From Polynucleobacter parvulilacunae (GTDB lineage: Bacteria; Pseudomonadota; Gammaproteobacteria; Burkholderiales; Burkholderiaceae), in contig NZ_JACVPW010000001.1 in the NCBI RefSeq assembly GCF_018881715.1, positions 707,337 through 771,336 of the forward strand: DNA of 64,000 nucleotides. The letters run 5' to 3'. A program made the translations under genes and the position numbers. Shown in pieces: positions 8,783 to 18,573 of the stretch (position 1 is its first letter; the number at the start of each line of letters is the position of its first letter). Under the pieces are notes generated by a model. That model was not told the DNA's origin. It saw only the letters and a program-made list of their open reading frames with translations, and searched no databases.

Positions 8783-10189
8783 ATGCATATACATATCTTG
8801 GGCATTTGCGGTACTTTCATGGGCGGCATTGCCGCAATTGCGAGGCAAGCTGGACATCGCGTTACTGGATGCGATGCCAACGTGTATCCACCAATGAGTA
8901 CGCAGCTTGAAGCTCAAGGCATCGAACTGATTGAGGGATTCTCACCCGATCAATTATCTCAGTTTGAGACCATGCCTGATTTATTTGTCATTGGCAATGT
9001 GGTTTCTCGCGGCAATCCTTTAATGGAGGCAATTCTCAATCAAGGGTTGCCATATATCTCTGGACCACAATGGTTGGGCGAACAAGTTTTGTATGGGCGA
9101 CATGTTTTAGCTGTTGCTGGAACGCATGGCAAGACAACAACTTCAGCCATGCTCACATGGATTTTGGAATTCAACGGCTACAAGCCTGGATATCTGATTG
9201 GTGGAGTGCCACTCAATTTCACTGTTTCTGCTCGCTTGGGCGAGAGTAAATATTTCGTGATTGAGGCTGATGAATACGACACGGCTTTCTTTGATAAGCG
9301 CAGCAAGTTTGTTCACTATCGACCACGCACGGCTTTATTAAATAATTTGGAGTTTGATCACGCAGATATTTTTGCTGATCTTGCGGCAATCGAAACGCAA
9401 TTTCATCATTTGGTGCGTACCGTACCTGGTGATGGTTTGTTGGTGGTTAATGGCGAAGAGCCTGCGCTAGCAAGCGTCATTACACGCGGCGCTTGGGCGC
9501 CTGTAGAGCGCTTTGGCCAAGAGCTAGGTAATGAATGGTCATTGATTTCACAAGAGGCTGATGGCTTCATTGTGCGTAAAGCTGGCAAGGAAGTGGCCAC
9601 TGTGAAATGGGCGCCTGATTCTGGTGTGATGGGTAGACATAATCAACTCAATGCACTTGCAGCGATTGCCTCGGCAAATCATATTGGTATCTCTCCAGAA
9701 GATTCTGCCCGTGCTTTGGCTGAGTTCAAAAATGTAAAACGTCGTTTGGAAACCATTGGCGTTGCAAATGACATTACCGTTTATGACGATTTTGCGCATC
9801 ATCCAACAGCGATTACTACTACTGTTGATGGCCTACGTCGCCGAGTTGGTAAAGCGCGTATCTTGGCGGTATTGGAGCCGCGTTCAAATACGATGAAGCT
9901 CGGTGTGATGAAGGCCCAGCTTCCAGGGAGTTTAGTGGCTGCAGATAAAGTTTTTGCCTATGGCGCCAGTGCCGGAAAAGAATCATTGGGTTGGGACTTG
10001 GCAGAAGTTTTGGCTCCACTCAATTCAAGCGAACAAGGCAAGGCACAAGCTTTTGATGATCTAGAGTCCCTGGTGAAGGCGGTTGCACAAGAGGCCAAGC
10101 CAGGCGATCACATTTTGGTCATGAGTAATGGTGGGTTTGGTGGCATACATCAAAAGCTATTAAAAGCCATTTCGGCACAGCAGAAATAA
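8783..10189 (+). CDS. mpl: UDP-N-acetylmuramate:L-alanyl-gamma-D-glutamyl-meso-diaminopimelate ligase
   Basis: Murein-recycling ligase that joins the recovered tripeptide to UDP-MurNAc. The 468-aa Mur-ligase fold has the Mpl-type N-terminus [12 protein letters not shown] (4-15), where MurC has a different loop, the ATP-binding P-loop GTHGKTTT (113-120), and the later DDFAHHPTA segment. MurC is the nearest alternative, but the N-terminus and the isolated position outside the mra cluster favour Mpl. The promoter must overlap the divergent TlpA-like gene. Confidence 0.95.
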   Translation: MHIHILGICGTFMGGIAAIARQAGHRVTGCDANVYPPMSTQLEAQGIELIEGFSPDQLSQFETMPDLFVIGNVVSRGNPLMEAILNQGLPYISGPQWLGEQVLYGRHVLAVAGTHGKTTTSAMLTWILEFNGYKPGYLIGGVPLNFTVSARLGESKYFVIEADEYDTAFFDKRSKFVHYRPRTALLNNLEFDHADIFADLAAIETQFHHLVRTVPGDGLLVVNGEEPALASVITRGAWAPVERFGQELGNEWSLISQEADGFIVRKAGKEVATVKWAPDSGVMGRHNQLNALAAIASANHIGISPEDSARALAEFKNVKRRLETIGVANDITVYDDFAHHPTAITTTVDGLRRRVGKARILAVLEPRSNTMKLGVMKAQLPGSLVAADKVFAYGASAGKESLGWDLAEVLAPLNSSEQGKAQAFDDLESLVKAVAQEAKPGDHILVMSNGGFGGIHQKLLKAISAQQK

Positions 10190-10221
10190 AAAGCATTAAA
10201 AATAAAAACAGAAAGCAAACA

Positions 10222-10956
10222 ATGGGCGATAGATTAAAAGACAAGGTAGCCATTATTACCGGCGCCGCTAAAGGCATTGGCTTTGCTACATCTCAGCGTT
10301 TTGCACAAGAGGGTGCAAAGGTCATCATTACCGATATTAATCAGGAGGCTGTTAACGGTGCGGCTGCGCAAACGCCTAATGCTGAAGGGTATGCCATGAA
10401 TGTCACTGATCGCGCCAGCATTCAGTCGGTAGTTGATCATGTGATGCAAAAGCATGGACGCATTGATATCTTGATTAATAACGCTGGTATTACTCAAGAT
10501 GCGCGCTTAATTAAGATGACTGAAGCTCAGTTTGATAACGTTATTGATGTTAACTTGAAGGGTGTATTTAATTGCACTCAGTTGATTGTTCCTCACATGC
10601 TCGAAGCCGGCTCTGGTGCAGTGGTGAATGCTTCTAGCGTCGTGGGTCTATATGGTAATTTTGGTCAAACTAATTACTCAGCCACTAAGTTTGGTGTTAT
10701 TGGCTTTACTAAGACATGGGCGCGCGAACTCGGGCCCAAGGGCATTCGAGTAAATGCAGTATGCCCAGGTTTCATTGCTACGGAGATGGTTAAAGCCATG
10801 CCAGAAAACATTTTGCAAGATATTGAAAAGCGCAGTTGGCTTGGACGTCTGGGCGCCCCAACAGAAATGGCTAACGTATATTTATTCCTGGCTAGCGATG
10901 AATCAAGCTATGTCAATGGAGTGGCATTAGAAGCTAGCGGCGGGATCTCCCTCTAA
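10222..10956 (+). CDS. FabG-like short-chain dehydrogenase (3-oxoacyl-ACP reductase family)
   Basis: NAD(P)H-dependent short-chain reductase of 244 aa. It has TGAAKGIG for cofactor binding (13-20), NNAG (86-89), and the catalytic serine (138-139), Y152 and K156 in NYSATK. The sequence is FabG-like, so it probably reduces a 3-oxoacyl thioester, but it is outside any fab cluster; a role in polyhydroxyalkanoate or alternative acyl metabolism is equally possible. Only two bases separate its stop from the RNase gene, so they are translationally linked. Confidence 0.88.
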   Translation: MGDRLKDKVAIITGAAKGIGFATSQRFAQEGAKVIITDINQEAVNGAAAQTPNAEGYAMNVTDRASIQSVVDHVMQKHGRIDILINNAGITQDARLIKMTEAQFDNVIDVNLKGVFNCTQLIVPHMLEAGSGAVVNASSVVGLYGNFGQTNYSATKFGVIGFTKTWARELGPKGIRVNAVCPGFIATEMVKAMPENILQDIEKRSWLGRLGAPTEMANVYLFLASDESSYVNGVALEASGGISL

Positions 10957-10958
10957 GC

Positions 10959-13004
10959 ATGAATCTTTTATATGAAGAAGGTGGCGATATTAAGATCGCT
11001 ACGGTCCAGTCTGCATCGGGCGTAGATGATGCAGAGTCTTGGCAGGCAACTAGCCTGTCTGGAAAGAAGATCAAGCTCAAAGCCAAGGAAGTATGGCTGC
11101 GCTTTGAAATGCCAGAAGCTCAAGCAGCAATGGACGAAGCTCACACACTAACTGCCGATATCGATTTGCAGTTTCTTTGGGATTGCGCGCCAGAGGAAGA
11201 ATTTAGCTTGATTGATGTGGCACAAGAGTACTTTGGATCGCAGGCAAGTATTCCGCAACAAGTTGCGCTAGCCATTGCCTTGCAAGGCGCACCGGTATTT
11301 TTCCGGCGCAAAGGGCGTGGCCGTTTTCAGAAGGCTCCTTTGGAGCAATTGCAGGCAGGCCTGGCCGCTCTAGAGCGCAAACAAAAAGAACAAGAGCAAC
11401 AATCGGTTTGGCAGCAAGAGTTGGTTGCTGGAACCTTCCCTGAAACGCTCAAGTCTTCAGCTAAGCAATTACTTTTCTCTCCCGATAAAAATACTTCTGC
11501 ATACAAAGCTTTGCTTGCCGCATGCACCGAGACTGGAGAGTCTCCTGCCCAGCTCATGATTCGTTGTGGCGCGATTGATTCACCTTTGGCGTATCACCAG
11601 GGAATGTTTCTCAAGGCACATTTTCCGAATGGCGCAGATCACAATCCGGCTATTGGGGTTGATCAAGCAGCTTATTCATCTGCTATTGCCGAGCTTCCAG
11701 TCGCCCAGGTTCAGGCATTCTCCATAGATGATTCGGGTACTACTGAGATTGATGACGCCTTATCCGTTACTGCCATTGAGGGTGGGCATCGGGTGGGTAT
11801 TCATATTGCTGCTCCAGGTTTGGCGATCGCCAAAGATGATCCTTTGGATCAAGTAGCGCGTAATCGAATGTCCACGGTGTATTTTCCGGGCGACAAAATT
11901 ACGATGTTGCCGGATTCGGTGATTGAGCAATTCTCTTTGGATGCGGGAATGCCTAGACCGGCCCTATCGATTTATGTTGATATAGGTGGAGATGGCGTAG
12001 CGAATCGAGAGACCTTGCAGATGCGCGCAGAGATGGTGCCGATGGCAGCCAACTTACGTTTAGAGGATCTTGAGCATCTCGTGAGTGAAGAAAGTTTGCT
12101 GGATGAGGGGGCTAACTACCCCTATCGCAAGGAGCTGGCTATTTTGTGGCAGGCTGCCAAACTACTTCATGCCGGCCGGCAAGAAAAGCGCATAGCAAAT
12201 GGTTTGCGTGCTGAGCAGTTAGGTCTCATTGACCCAAATGCGCTAGCAAGAGACTTCCATTTTCAGATTCAAGATGTGGATGGAGTCAAACGCGTAGAAA
12301 TCATCCCACGTCAACGCGGCTCCATCTTGGATACGATCGTTGCGGAGTGGATGATTTTTTGCAACAGCGCTTCTGGACAACTGCTTGCAGACCATGGTCT
12401 GCCAGGCTTGTTCAGAACCCAAAAGGGCTGGGGCCCATTGCGAACGCGCATGCAAACGACCCCTGGGCCTCATGAAGGTTTGGGACTGGACTACTACGCT
12501 TGGTGTACCTCGCCTTTACGTCGGTATTCCGATTTGGTAAATCAATGGCAACTCATTGCGCTTGCAAAGCACGGTGTAACCGCCAAGATGGTTGCGCCTT
12601 TTCCGCCGCGTGATGCAACCCTAATGGGTATCGCAGCCGATTTTGAATCTTGCTACCAAGCGTATGGCGAATTCCAAGATCGATTGGAAAAGTATTGGTG
12701 CTTGCGTTGGGTTGCTCAAGACGGCGAATCAAAGACTGTGCACGTTCGCCATCTAAAAGAGGGAATGTCTCGGGTCGAGTTAGTTCCTTTGCATTTACCT
12801 ATTCCTGAGCTGGCAACGCATCCGCGCATGACTCGTGCAGAAGTGGTGATTGCAGATATAGATTTACTGCAACTCAGCGCAGGTGTTCGGGTGTTGGAGA
12901 TTGAAGCAAAAGTGGAGTCATCTGAAAAAATGCCGACTGAGCTGGCTTCAGATCCAAAGCCAGAACCGTCAGAAGCCCCTGAAGCAGATGCTAGCCCAGA
13001 TTAA
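10959..13004 (+). CDS. RNase II (RNB) family exoribonuclease
   Basis: 3'-5' exoribonuclease of 681 aa. The RNB domain begins around residue 250 with SIDDSGTTEIDDAL (255-268), whose aspartates bind the catalytic Mg2+. STVYFPGDKITMLP (305-318) and the conserved TSPLRRYSDL (517-526) follow. The N-terminal 240 residues do not look like the classical double cold-shock domains of E. coli RNase II, and the C-terminal S1 part is short, ending in an acidic proline-rich tail (SDPKPEPSEAPEADASPD). This resembles the shortened RNB proteins of betaproteobacteria. Its 3' end overlaps the proposed start of the TonB-like gene. Confidence 0.92.
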   Translation: MNLLYEEGGDIKIATVQSASGVDDAESWQATSLSGKKIKLKAKEVWLRFEMPEAQAAMDEAHTLTADIDLQFLWDCAPEEEFSLIDVAQEYFGSQASIPQQVALAIALQGAPVFFRRKGRGRFQKAPLEQLQAGLAALERKQKEQEQQSVWQQELVAGTFPETLKSSAKQLLFSPDKNTSAYKALLAACTETGESPAQLMIRCGAIDSPLAYHQGMFLKAHFPNGADHNPAIGVDQAAYSSAIAELPVAQVQAFSIDDSGTTEIDDALSVTAIEGGHRVGIHIAAPGLAIAKDDPLDQVARNRMSTVYFPGDKITMLPDSVIEQFSLDAGMPRPALSIYVDIGGDGVANRETLQMRAEMVPMAANLRLEDLEHLVSEESLLDEGANYPYRKELAILWQAAKLLHAGRQEKRIANGLRAEQLGLIDPNALARDFHFQIQDVDGVKRVEIIPRQRGSILDTIVAEWMIFCNSASGQLLADHGLPGLFRTQKGWGPLRTRMQTTPGPHEGLGLDYYAWCTSPLRRYSDLVNQWQLIALAKHGVTAKMVAPFPPRDATLMGIAADFESCYQAYGEFQDRLEKYWCLRWVAQDGESKTVHVRHLKEGMSRVELVPLHLPIPELATHPRMTRAEVVIADIDLLQLSAGVRVLEIEAKVESSEKMPTELASDPKPEPSEAPEADASPD

Positions 13005-13875
13005 GTCCCTGGAATTTCCCTATCCTGAAAGGCTCGCTAAGGTCATGCGTTGTTTGCGCAGTGCCTGGAGTCGCTATCCTTTCCGTTTTGCCTTATGCGT
13101 TTCGATATTGATTCATATTCTTTTTTTATCGTTTCGTTGGGGTGCAGGTGAGATTCAGAATCGCAGACTCAACACGCCATTGAGCGTTGTTTTGGTCAAT
13201 GCCAGCAACAAAATTCCTCCTCAGAAAGCAAGCAAGTTGGCGCAAGCTGATTTGCAGGGCGGTGGTAAAACAGAAAATCAAGAAGCCACTGCAATGCACC
13301 GCGCAAGATTGGGTGCAGAAGCTCGACTAGAGGTTTTAGAAAAGCAGCAAAAGCAAATGCTGGCAAAGCTGGACGAACAACGTGTTCGATCTGGCGGTCG
13401 TAAGAGTGGTGATGAGCAAAAAATTACCCCACAATTAAATTCTTTAGAGGCCGAGTTAGCCAAACGACTGCAGGCTGACGGTAAAGAGCCCAGACGCAAA
13501 GTAATGACGGGCGCCAATACTAAAGCAGTAAGCTTTGCGCATTATTACGATGCGATGCGTCAAAAGATTGAAGCTTATGGGAGCGCGTTTTTCCCAAGAG
13601 CGAATGGGCGTCCTTTGTATGGCAGCTTGGTGATCGTTGTTAGCGTAGACAAGCAAGGCAGGATCACGACTAATGCTCAGGGCAAAGATGGGCTCTCTAT
13701 TGGTCGCAGCTCCGGCAACCCTGAGTTAGATAGACAGGCGATAGCAATCGTGAGGGCGGCAGCCCCATTCGGACCTTTCCCATCAGAAATGCGCAATCAA
13801 ATCGATGTATTGGATTGGATTTCTACTTTTGAGTTCACGCGTGATGGCGTAGATCGTCTAGAACTACGTCATTAA
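12988..13875 (+). CDS. TonB/TolA-like energy-transducing membrane protein
   Basis: Bitopic inner-membrane protein: one N-terminal transmembrane helix (~33-49), a charged, K/Q/E-rich, probably helical periplasmic region (~95-165), and a C-terminal TonB-type domain with GSLVIVVSVDKQGRIT and the ELDRQAIAIVRAAAPFGPFP motif typical of TonB C-termini. It would couple the proton-motive force via ExbBD-like partners to outer-membrane transport, though none are encoded here. The start at 12988 (295 aa) overlaps the RNase stop by 17 bases; ATG 13045 behind AAGG is an alternative. An even longer open frame from 12883 lies mostly inside the RNase gene and is unlikely. Confidence 0.82.
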   Translation: MLAQIKSLEFPYPERLAKVMRCLRSAWSRYPFRFALCVSILIHILFLSFRWGAGEIQNRRLNTPLSVVLVNASNKIPPQKASKLAQADLQGGGKTENQEATAMHRARLGAEARLEVLEKQQKQMLAKLDEQRVRSGGRKSGDEQKITPQLNSLEAELAKRLQADGKEPRRKVMTGANTKAVSFAHYYDAMRQKIEAYGSAFFPRANGRPLYGSLVIVVSVDKQGRITTNAQGKDGLSIGRSSGNPELDRQAIAIVRAAAPFGPFPSEMRNQIDVLDWISTFEFTRDGVDRLELRH

Positions 13876-13931
13876 AGTAATTATTAAGGCAATTTAACTA
13901 AGTTTATAAATTCGCTTATTCTGTATCTATT

Positions 13932-14837
13932 ATGAGTCCCGCTAATTCCTCCAACCTGCATACTGACCCCAGTCTTTTTCCTGGTGTGGCTGTCTATGCT
14001 GTTGCGGGTAACCCAATCTCCCACAGTAAATCACCAGCAATTCACCAGCGTTTTGCTGAGCAATCCAATCAACGGATGCACTACGGCCGCCTCCAGCCTG
14101 AGCTAGATTCATTTGCTCAGACAGCCAAAGATTTTTTTGCTGCTGGTGGTAAGGGTATGAATGTCACGGTGCCGTTCAAGCTTGATGCACAAAGTTTGGC
14201 TGATGTATTGACGCCTCGTGCGCAGTTGGCGGGCGCCGTTAATACTCTATGGAAAACAGAAGGCAAAATTTTTGGTGATAACACTGATGGTGCTGGTCTA
14301 GTGCGTGATTTGCTTGCGCAAGGCATTGTGCTGCATAGTGCTCGCATTTTGTTGCTCGGTGCCGGTGGGGCCGCACGTGGTGTGATGGGTCCCTTGCTTG
14401 AGCAGGCTCCTAAATCCCTCATCATTGCCAATCGTTCCAGCACAAAGGCAGATGAGTTGGTAAAGCTATTCGCAGATTTGGCTGCCTCCAAAGAAGTAGC
14501 GCTGGAATCTCGGGCATTGGCCGACTTAGAAGACAGCGCAAAAACCCAATATCCATTTGACTTGGTCATCAATGCCACTGCTGCAGGGTTAATTGATGAG
14601 TCTCCGCTGACACCAAAGGCTGTGGTCAATATTTTCGTGCCCAGCTCTTTCGCTTATGACATGGTCTACGGCAAAACTACCGCCTTTATGCAGCAGGCTT
14701 TGCAACGGGGTGCACGTGTCAGCGATGGCCTTGGAATGTTGGTTGAGCAAGCGGCTGATGCATTCTTGCTATGGCGTGGTGCACAACTAGCATCTGCTAT
14801 TGATCCACGCGCAGTCTTGGCAGAATTACGTAGCTAA
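13932..14837 (+). CDS. aroE: Shikimate 5-dehydrogenase
   Basis: NADPH-dependent reduction of 3-dehydroshikimate to shikimate. In the 301-aa protein, SKSP (32-35) binds shikimate, K83 in VTVPFK and D119 in NTDGAG are the catalytic pair, and GAGGAARG (143-150) is the NADP loop. The N-terminus is about 18 residues longer than in E. coli AroE; a start nearer GVAVYAV is not offered by an ATG. mtgA follows after nine bases. Confidence 0.97.
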   Translation: MSPANSSNLHTDPSLFPGVAVYAVAGNPISHSKSPAIHQRFAEQSNQRMHYGRLQPELDSFAQTAKDFFAAGGKGMNVTVPFKLDAQSLADVLTPRAQLAGAVNTLWKTEGKIFGDNTDGAGLVRDLLAQGIVLHSARILLLGAGGAARGVMGPLLEQAPKSLIIANRSSTKADELVKLFADLAASKEVALESRALADLEDSAKTQYPFDLVINATAAGLIDESPLTPKAVVNIFVPSSFAYDMVYGKTTAFMQQALQRGARVSDGLGMLVEQAADAFLLWRGAQLASAIDPRAVLAELRS

Positions 14838-14846
14838 TTTGCTCTA

Positions 14847-15599
14847 ATGCGCTGGCTTCTTTACCCAGTGAAATGTTTGCTAGCAGGCATTGTGGCGATG
14901 CAAATCTATTTTGCTTTGCAGATCATTCTGTGGATTAGCTTAGACCCCAGCAGTACTGCGTTTCAGAGGGCGGAACGTTGGCGTCTATGTAGCTGGCATT
15001 GGACTTGTTCAGTGCAATCCTATTGGGTACCTTATGACAAGATCTCCAATAATCTCAAGCGTGCTGTTTTAGTCAGCGAAGACGATATCTTCTTTCAGCA
15101 CAAAGGTGTGCGGGTTGAAGATATGCAAAAAGCTTGGCAGAAAAATCAACAGCAGCATCAGCAAAACCAACAAAAAGCCCAAGCAGGCAATAAGTCTAAA
15201 GTAGCTTTGCGAGGTGGATCCACCATCACTCAGCAGTTAGCGAAGAATTTATTTTTATCCTCAGAGCAAAACTATTTACGCAAAGGGCAGGAGCTCATCA
15301 TTACTGGGCTTTTGGAGCTAACGCTTTCTAAGCAAAGGTTATACGAGATTTATCTCAATTCTGTAGAGTGGGGCGAAGGTATTTTTGGAATTGGTGCAGC
15401 CTCGCAGCACTATTACGCTAAAAGCCCGGCAGGACTGGATCGAGATCAGGCTGCAGCACTTGCTTCGGCACTACCGGCACCAAAATGTTTTGATAAGCAG
15501 CAGTACTGTCGTCGAGGAAGTATTAACTATTCCGCTCGCCAAGAATTTATCTTGGAAGGTATGGATCGAGTGGCCTTAGCGCCTTACCCGAAGAAGTAA
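14847..15599 (+). CDS. mtgA: Monofunctional biosynthetic peptidoglycan transglycosylase
   Basis: Membrane-bound GT51 glycosyltransferase that polymerises lipid II into glycan strands. It has an N-terminal transmembrane helix (~10-31), the catalytic glutamate E78 in SEDD, and the family motifs RGGSTITQQLAKN (122-134) and EWGEGIFGIGAASQHYY. Unusual is a low-complexity, glutamine-rich insertion (KNQQQHQQNQQKAQ, residues 99-112, plus a basic stretch) just before RGGSTITQQ, where relatives have a short loop. It lacks a transpeptidase domain. Confidence 0.96.
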   Translation: MRWLLYPVKCLLAGIVAMQIYFALQIILWISLDPSSTAFQRAERWRLCSWHWTCSVQSYWVPYDKISNNLKRAVLVSEDDIFFQHKGVRVEDMQKAWQKNQQQHQQNQQKAQAGNKSKVALRGGSTITQQLAKNLFLSSEQNYLRKGQELIITGLLELTLSKQRLYEIYLNSVEWGEGIFGIGAASQHYYAKSPAGLDRDQAAALASALPAPKCFDKQQYCRRGSINYSARQEFILEGMDRVALAPYPKK

Positions 15600-15622
15600 G
15601 GGTCTCTTACTTACCTGCTGAA

Positions 15623-16468
15623 TTACTTGCTAGCAGCAGTCCGCAGTGCATCGCGAGTAGTTGTAGCAACTTCTCGGGCGGCTTGTGCAAAATCAGCACC
15701 AGAGCTGGCATAGAGAATGGCTCTGGATGAATTAATGATCATCCCTGTACCCGGTTTGCCAGCAATTTTTCCCGCGCTGACGGTGGCATCAATATCACCA
15801 CCTTGTGCTCCGATACCAGGGATCAATAAAGGCATTTCACCAACAATAGCGCGTACCTTAGCGATTTCTTCTGGGAAGGTCGCGCCAACTACGAGGCTAA
15901 TCTGTCCGGAACTATTCCACTGCTGTGCTGCCAGTTTGGCTACGTGAAGATAAAGAGGCTCACCATTAGGGGCGACATTTAGAAACTGCAAATCAGATCC
16001 ACCTGGGTTGGAGGTACGGCACAAGACAATGACCCCTTTGCCCGCATGCTTGAGGTAGGGTTCGATGGTGTCAAAGCCCATATAAGGGTTGACGGTCACT
16101 GCATCTGCGCCATAGCGATCAAAGGCCTCAAGGGCGTAATGGTCAGCTGTACTGCCAATATCTCCGCGTTTGGAGTCTAGGATTACTGGGATGTGGGGGT
16201 ATTTGTCTTTGAGGTGCTTAATCAGTTTTTCTAGCTGAGCTTCTGCTCTTTGGGAAGCAAAGTAGGCAAACTGGGGTTTGAAGGCGCAGACCAAATCCGC
16301 GGTCGCATCAGCGATTTCACGGCAGAACTCATAGATGCCCTCAGGCTTCCCTTGTAGGCTAGGAGGTAAGCGCTTGGGGTCTGGGTCAAAACCAACGCAC
16401 AGCATGCTGCCTTGGGAAGCCCATGCAGACTGGAGTTGCTGGTTAAAGGTATTTGAGCGAGAGTTCAT
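15623..16468 (-). CDS. pyrF: Orotidine 5'-phosphate decarboxylase
   Basis: Last step of UMP synthesis (OMP to UMP). At 281 aa it is the longer type-2 form found in betaproteobacteria and mycobacteria rather than the ~240-aa E. coli type. The catalytic [15 protein letters not shown] segment carries the Lys-Asp network, and [10 protein letters not shown] is characteristic of this subgroup. It converges on mtgA and is divergent from corA. Confidence 0.96.
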   Translation of the reverse strand: MNSRSNTFNQQLQSAWASQGSMLCVGFDPDPKRLPPSLQGKPEGIYEFCREIADATADLVCAFKPQFAYFASQRAEAQLEKLIKHLKDKYPHIPVILDSKRGDIGSTADHYALEAFDRYGADAVTVNPYMGFDTIEPYLKHAGKGVIVLCRTSNPGGSDLQFLNVAPNGEPLYLHVAKLAAQQWNSSGQISLVVGATFPEEIAKVRAIVGEMPLLIPGIGAQGGDIDATVSAGKIAGKPGTGMIINSSRAILYASSGADFAQAAREVATTTRDALRTAASK

Positions 16469-16541
16469 TGGATTTGGCTTATTTTAGTGAAACTGTCATG
16501 TTCTATAGGATAAACTAGCGCACATTCCTTAGGAGTTCACC

Positions 16542-17507
16542 ATGATCAACTTGTTCGTCCTGCAAAATGGCCGCCTCTCTCAAGAGCAAGTCGAAGATCG
16601 TAATGAATTGTTGCAATATGCCAATCCTATCTGGATTGACGTGGTTGATCCAGAAGAAGAGGAATTAATCTGGATTAAAGAGGCCTTTGGCGTACTCTTA
16701 CCTGAGTTAGATGACTTGGGTGACTTAGAAGCATCTGCACGTTATTTTGAGGCAGATGATGGCCACCTCCATATCCGTACTGATTTCTTATTGGACGAAG
16801 AAGAAACCTCTCGCAACGTTCGAGTAGCGTTTGTTCTGACCAAGCAAGTGTTGTTCTCAATTCATGATGAAGATTTGCCAGTATTCCGCTTGGTACGCTT
16901 GCGTGCGCGTTTGCGTCCTGGATCAGTGAGCAATGCAAAAGACGTATTGCTCGATTTGTATTCAACTGATGCTGAATACTCTGCTGATGCTTTGGAAGAG
17001 GTTTATGAAAACCTAGAACAAGCCGGTAAGCGCGTTTTGCAAGATGACATTAATGATGCCGATGCAGAGCAAGTTCTCGAGACGATTGCTAAAGAGGAAG
17101 ATACCAACGGACGTATTCGTCGCAATGTGATGGATACCCGCAGAGCCCTGTCTTTCCTAATGCGCAGCAAGTTACTCTCGGATGAGCAGCAAGAAGAAGC
17201 GCGTCAAATTTTGCGTGACATTGACTCTTTAGAAAACCATACCGCTTTCTTATTCGACAAGATTAACTTCTTGATGGACGCGACCGTCGGTTTCATTAAC
17301 TTGAACCAATCCAAGATCATCAAGATCTTCTCGGTGGTATCTGTTGCCTTAATGCCACCAACTTTATTGGCTAGCGTTTGGGGTATGAACTACAAGCATA
17401 TGCCTGAGTTAGATGCGACTTGGGGTTATCCAATGGCGATTGTTGCCATGGTCATCTCTGCGATCATCCCACTTTGGTACTTCCACAGCAAAGGTTGGAT
17501 GAAGTAA
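16542..17507 (+). CDS. corA: CorA-family magnesium/cobalt transporter
   Basis: Pentameric inner-membrane divalent cation channel, 321 aa. A large acidic cytoplasmic N-terminal domain is followed by two C-terminal transmembrane helices; the selectivity motif GMN (281-283, in SVWGMNYKHMPE) sits between them. The protein ends in the basic HSKGWMK tail typical of the family. A TTAGGAG ribosome-binding site precedes the ATG. Confidence 0.96.
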   Translation: MINLFVLQNGRLSQEQVEDRNELLQYANPIWIDVVDPEEEELIWIKEAFGVLLPELDDLGDLEASARYFEADDGHLHIRTDFLLDEEETSRNVRVAFVLTKQVLFSIHDEDLPVFRLVRLRARLRPGSVSNAKDVLLDLYSTDAEYSADALEEVYENLEQAGKRVLQDDINDADAEQVLETIAKEEDTNGRIRRNVMDTRRALSFLMRSKLLSDEQQEEARQILRDIDSLENHTAFLFDKINFLMDATVGFINLNQSKIIKIFSVVSVALMPPTLLASVWGMNYKHMPELDATWGYPMAIVAMVISAIIPLWYFHSKGWMK

Positions 17508-17533
17508 GCGGTATTAGTAAAACTATTTTTTGC

Positions 17534-18013
17534 TTAACTTCTAAGTAGGGCGATTAACTCAGTAAGCGCAAATTCAGTTGCTTGTTGCCTAATCATTTGG
17601 CGGTCGCCGTCAAAATGCATCGTTTTAATCAAGGTTTGATTTTCAGTGGCCCAGCCAAAACAAACTGTTCCCACTGGTTTTTCTGCTGAACCGCCTGATG
17701 GTCCCGCTACGCCAGTGATGGCAATGGCCACATTGCTTCCAGAATTGATTCGAGCGCCTTCAGCCATGGCCTTGGCCACTTGCTCGCTGACAGCCCCATA
17801 GACCTCAATCAGCTCAGCTGGTACGCCGAGACACTCAGTCTTGGCCTCATTACTATAGGTGATGTAGCCACGCTCAAACCATTCACTGGAGCCCGCTAGT
17901 TCGGTAAGTGTGGCGCAGACAAGTCCGCCAGTACAAGATTCGGCTAATGACACTGTCCAATTTCTGGAAGCCAAAATCTGAGCGAGAGTTTTAGTGAGAT
18001 CAGTTGCCTTCAT
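17534..18013 (-). CDS. pncC: Nicotinamide-nucleotide amidohydrolase (CinA C-terminal domain)
   Basis: Stand-alone CinA C-terminal domain, 159 aa, which deamidates nicotinamide mononucleotide in the pyridine-nucleotide salvage cycle. It carries LAESCTGGLVCATLT (19-33) with the catalytic serine, YSNEAK and the GVAGPSGG loop. Its start overlaps the pgpA stop by one base (TAATG), so it is translationally coupled as the last gene of thiL-pgpA-pncC. Confidence 0.94.
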   Translation of the reverse strand: MKATDLTKTLAQILASRNWTVSLAESCTGGLVCATLTELAGSSEWFERGYITYSNEAKTECLGVPAELIEVYGAVSEQVAKAMAEGARINSGSNVAIAITGVAGPSGGSAEKPVGTVCFGWATENQTLIKTMHFDGDRQMIRQQATEFALTELIALLRS

Positions 18014-18573
18014 TATTTAATTAAGAACTGTAATAAGGCCATTACGAGAAGTGTGCAAAACGCAGCAGCAAGATCGTCGACCATAATGCCAAATCCGCGC
18101 CAGATGATTTGCGGATAAGTCGATCTCTGAGTATTGTCACCCGCAGTATTTTTGAAGTGACGATCAATCATGCCAATAGGACCTGGTTTGGCCGCATCAA
18201 AAAATCGGAACAGAGCAAAAGCAATCACCTGCATCCAAATGTTGGCCGGCATGATGAAGATCAGTACCAACCAAAAAGCAACGATCTCATCCCAAACAAT
18301 TCCACCGAAATCTTTTTTACCAAGCTCTTCGCTGACGTATCCGCAGATCCAGCAACCTAGCAAAATCCCGCCACCAATCATCCAGAGGAAGTCTTCGGTA
18401 CTTAAAAAATATTCACCCACTAGGAACGCAGCCCAGGCCCAGAGGGTGCCTGCTGTGCCAGGCGCCATTGGGCTTAAGCCGCTGCCAAAGCCAAATGCAA
18501 GGGTGCGACTAGCTGTTTGAAAAACCCATTTGAAGTTAGGCTGCACTTCTGCGGAATGCGAAATATTGGTCAT
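18013..18573 (-). CDS. pgpA: Phosphatidylglycerophosphatase A
   Basis: Inner-membrane phosphatase that converts phosphatidylglycerol phosphate to phosphatidylglycerol; 186 aa with several hydrophobic segments. Family features are GFGSGLSPMAPGTAGTLWA near the N-terminus, the acidic DEIVAFW segment that binds Mg2+, and RFFDAAKPGPIGMIDR. It overlaps thiL by four bases (ATGA) and pncC by one. Confidence 0.95.
   Translation of the reverse strand: MTNISHSAEVQPNFKWVFQTASRTLAFGFGSGLSPMAPGTAGTLWAWAAFLVGEYFLSTEDFLWMIGGGILLGCWICGYVSEELGKKDFGGIVWDEIVAFWLVLIFIMPANIWMQVIAFALFRFFDAAKPGPIGMIDRHFKNTAGDNTQRSTYPQIIWRGFGIMVDDLAAAFCTLLVMALLQFLIK

Noticed and set aside
14117-14629. 170-codon minus-strand open frame inside aroE
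   Set aside because: Complementary to the conserved shikimate dehydrogenase and without recognisable domains.
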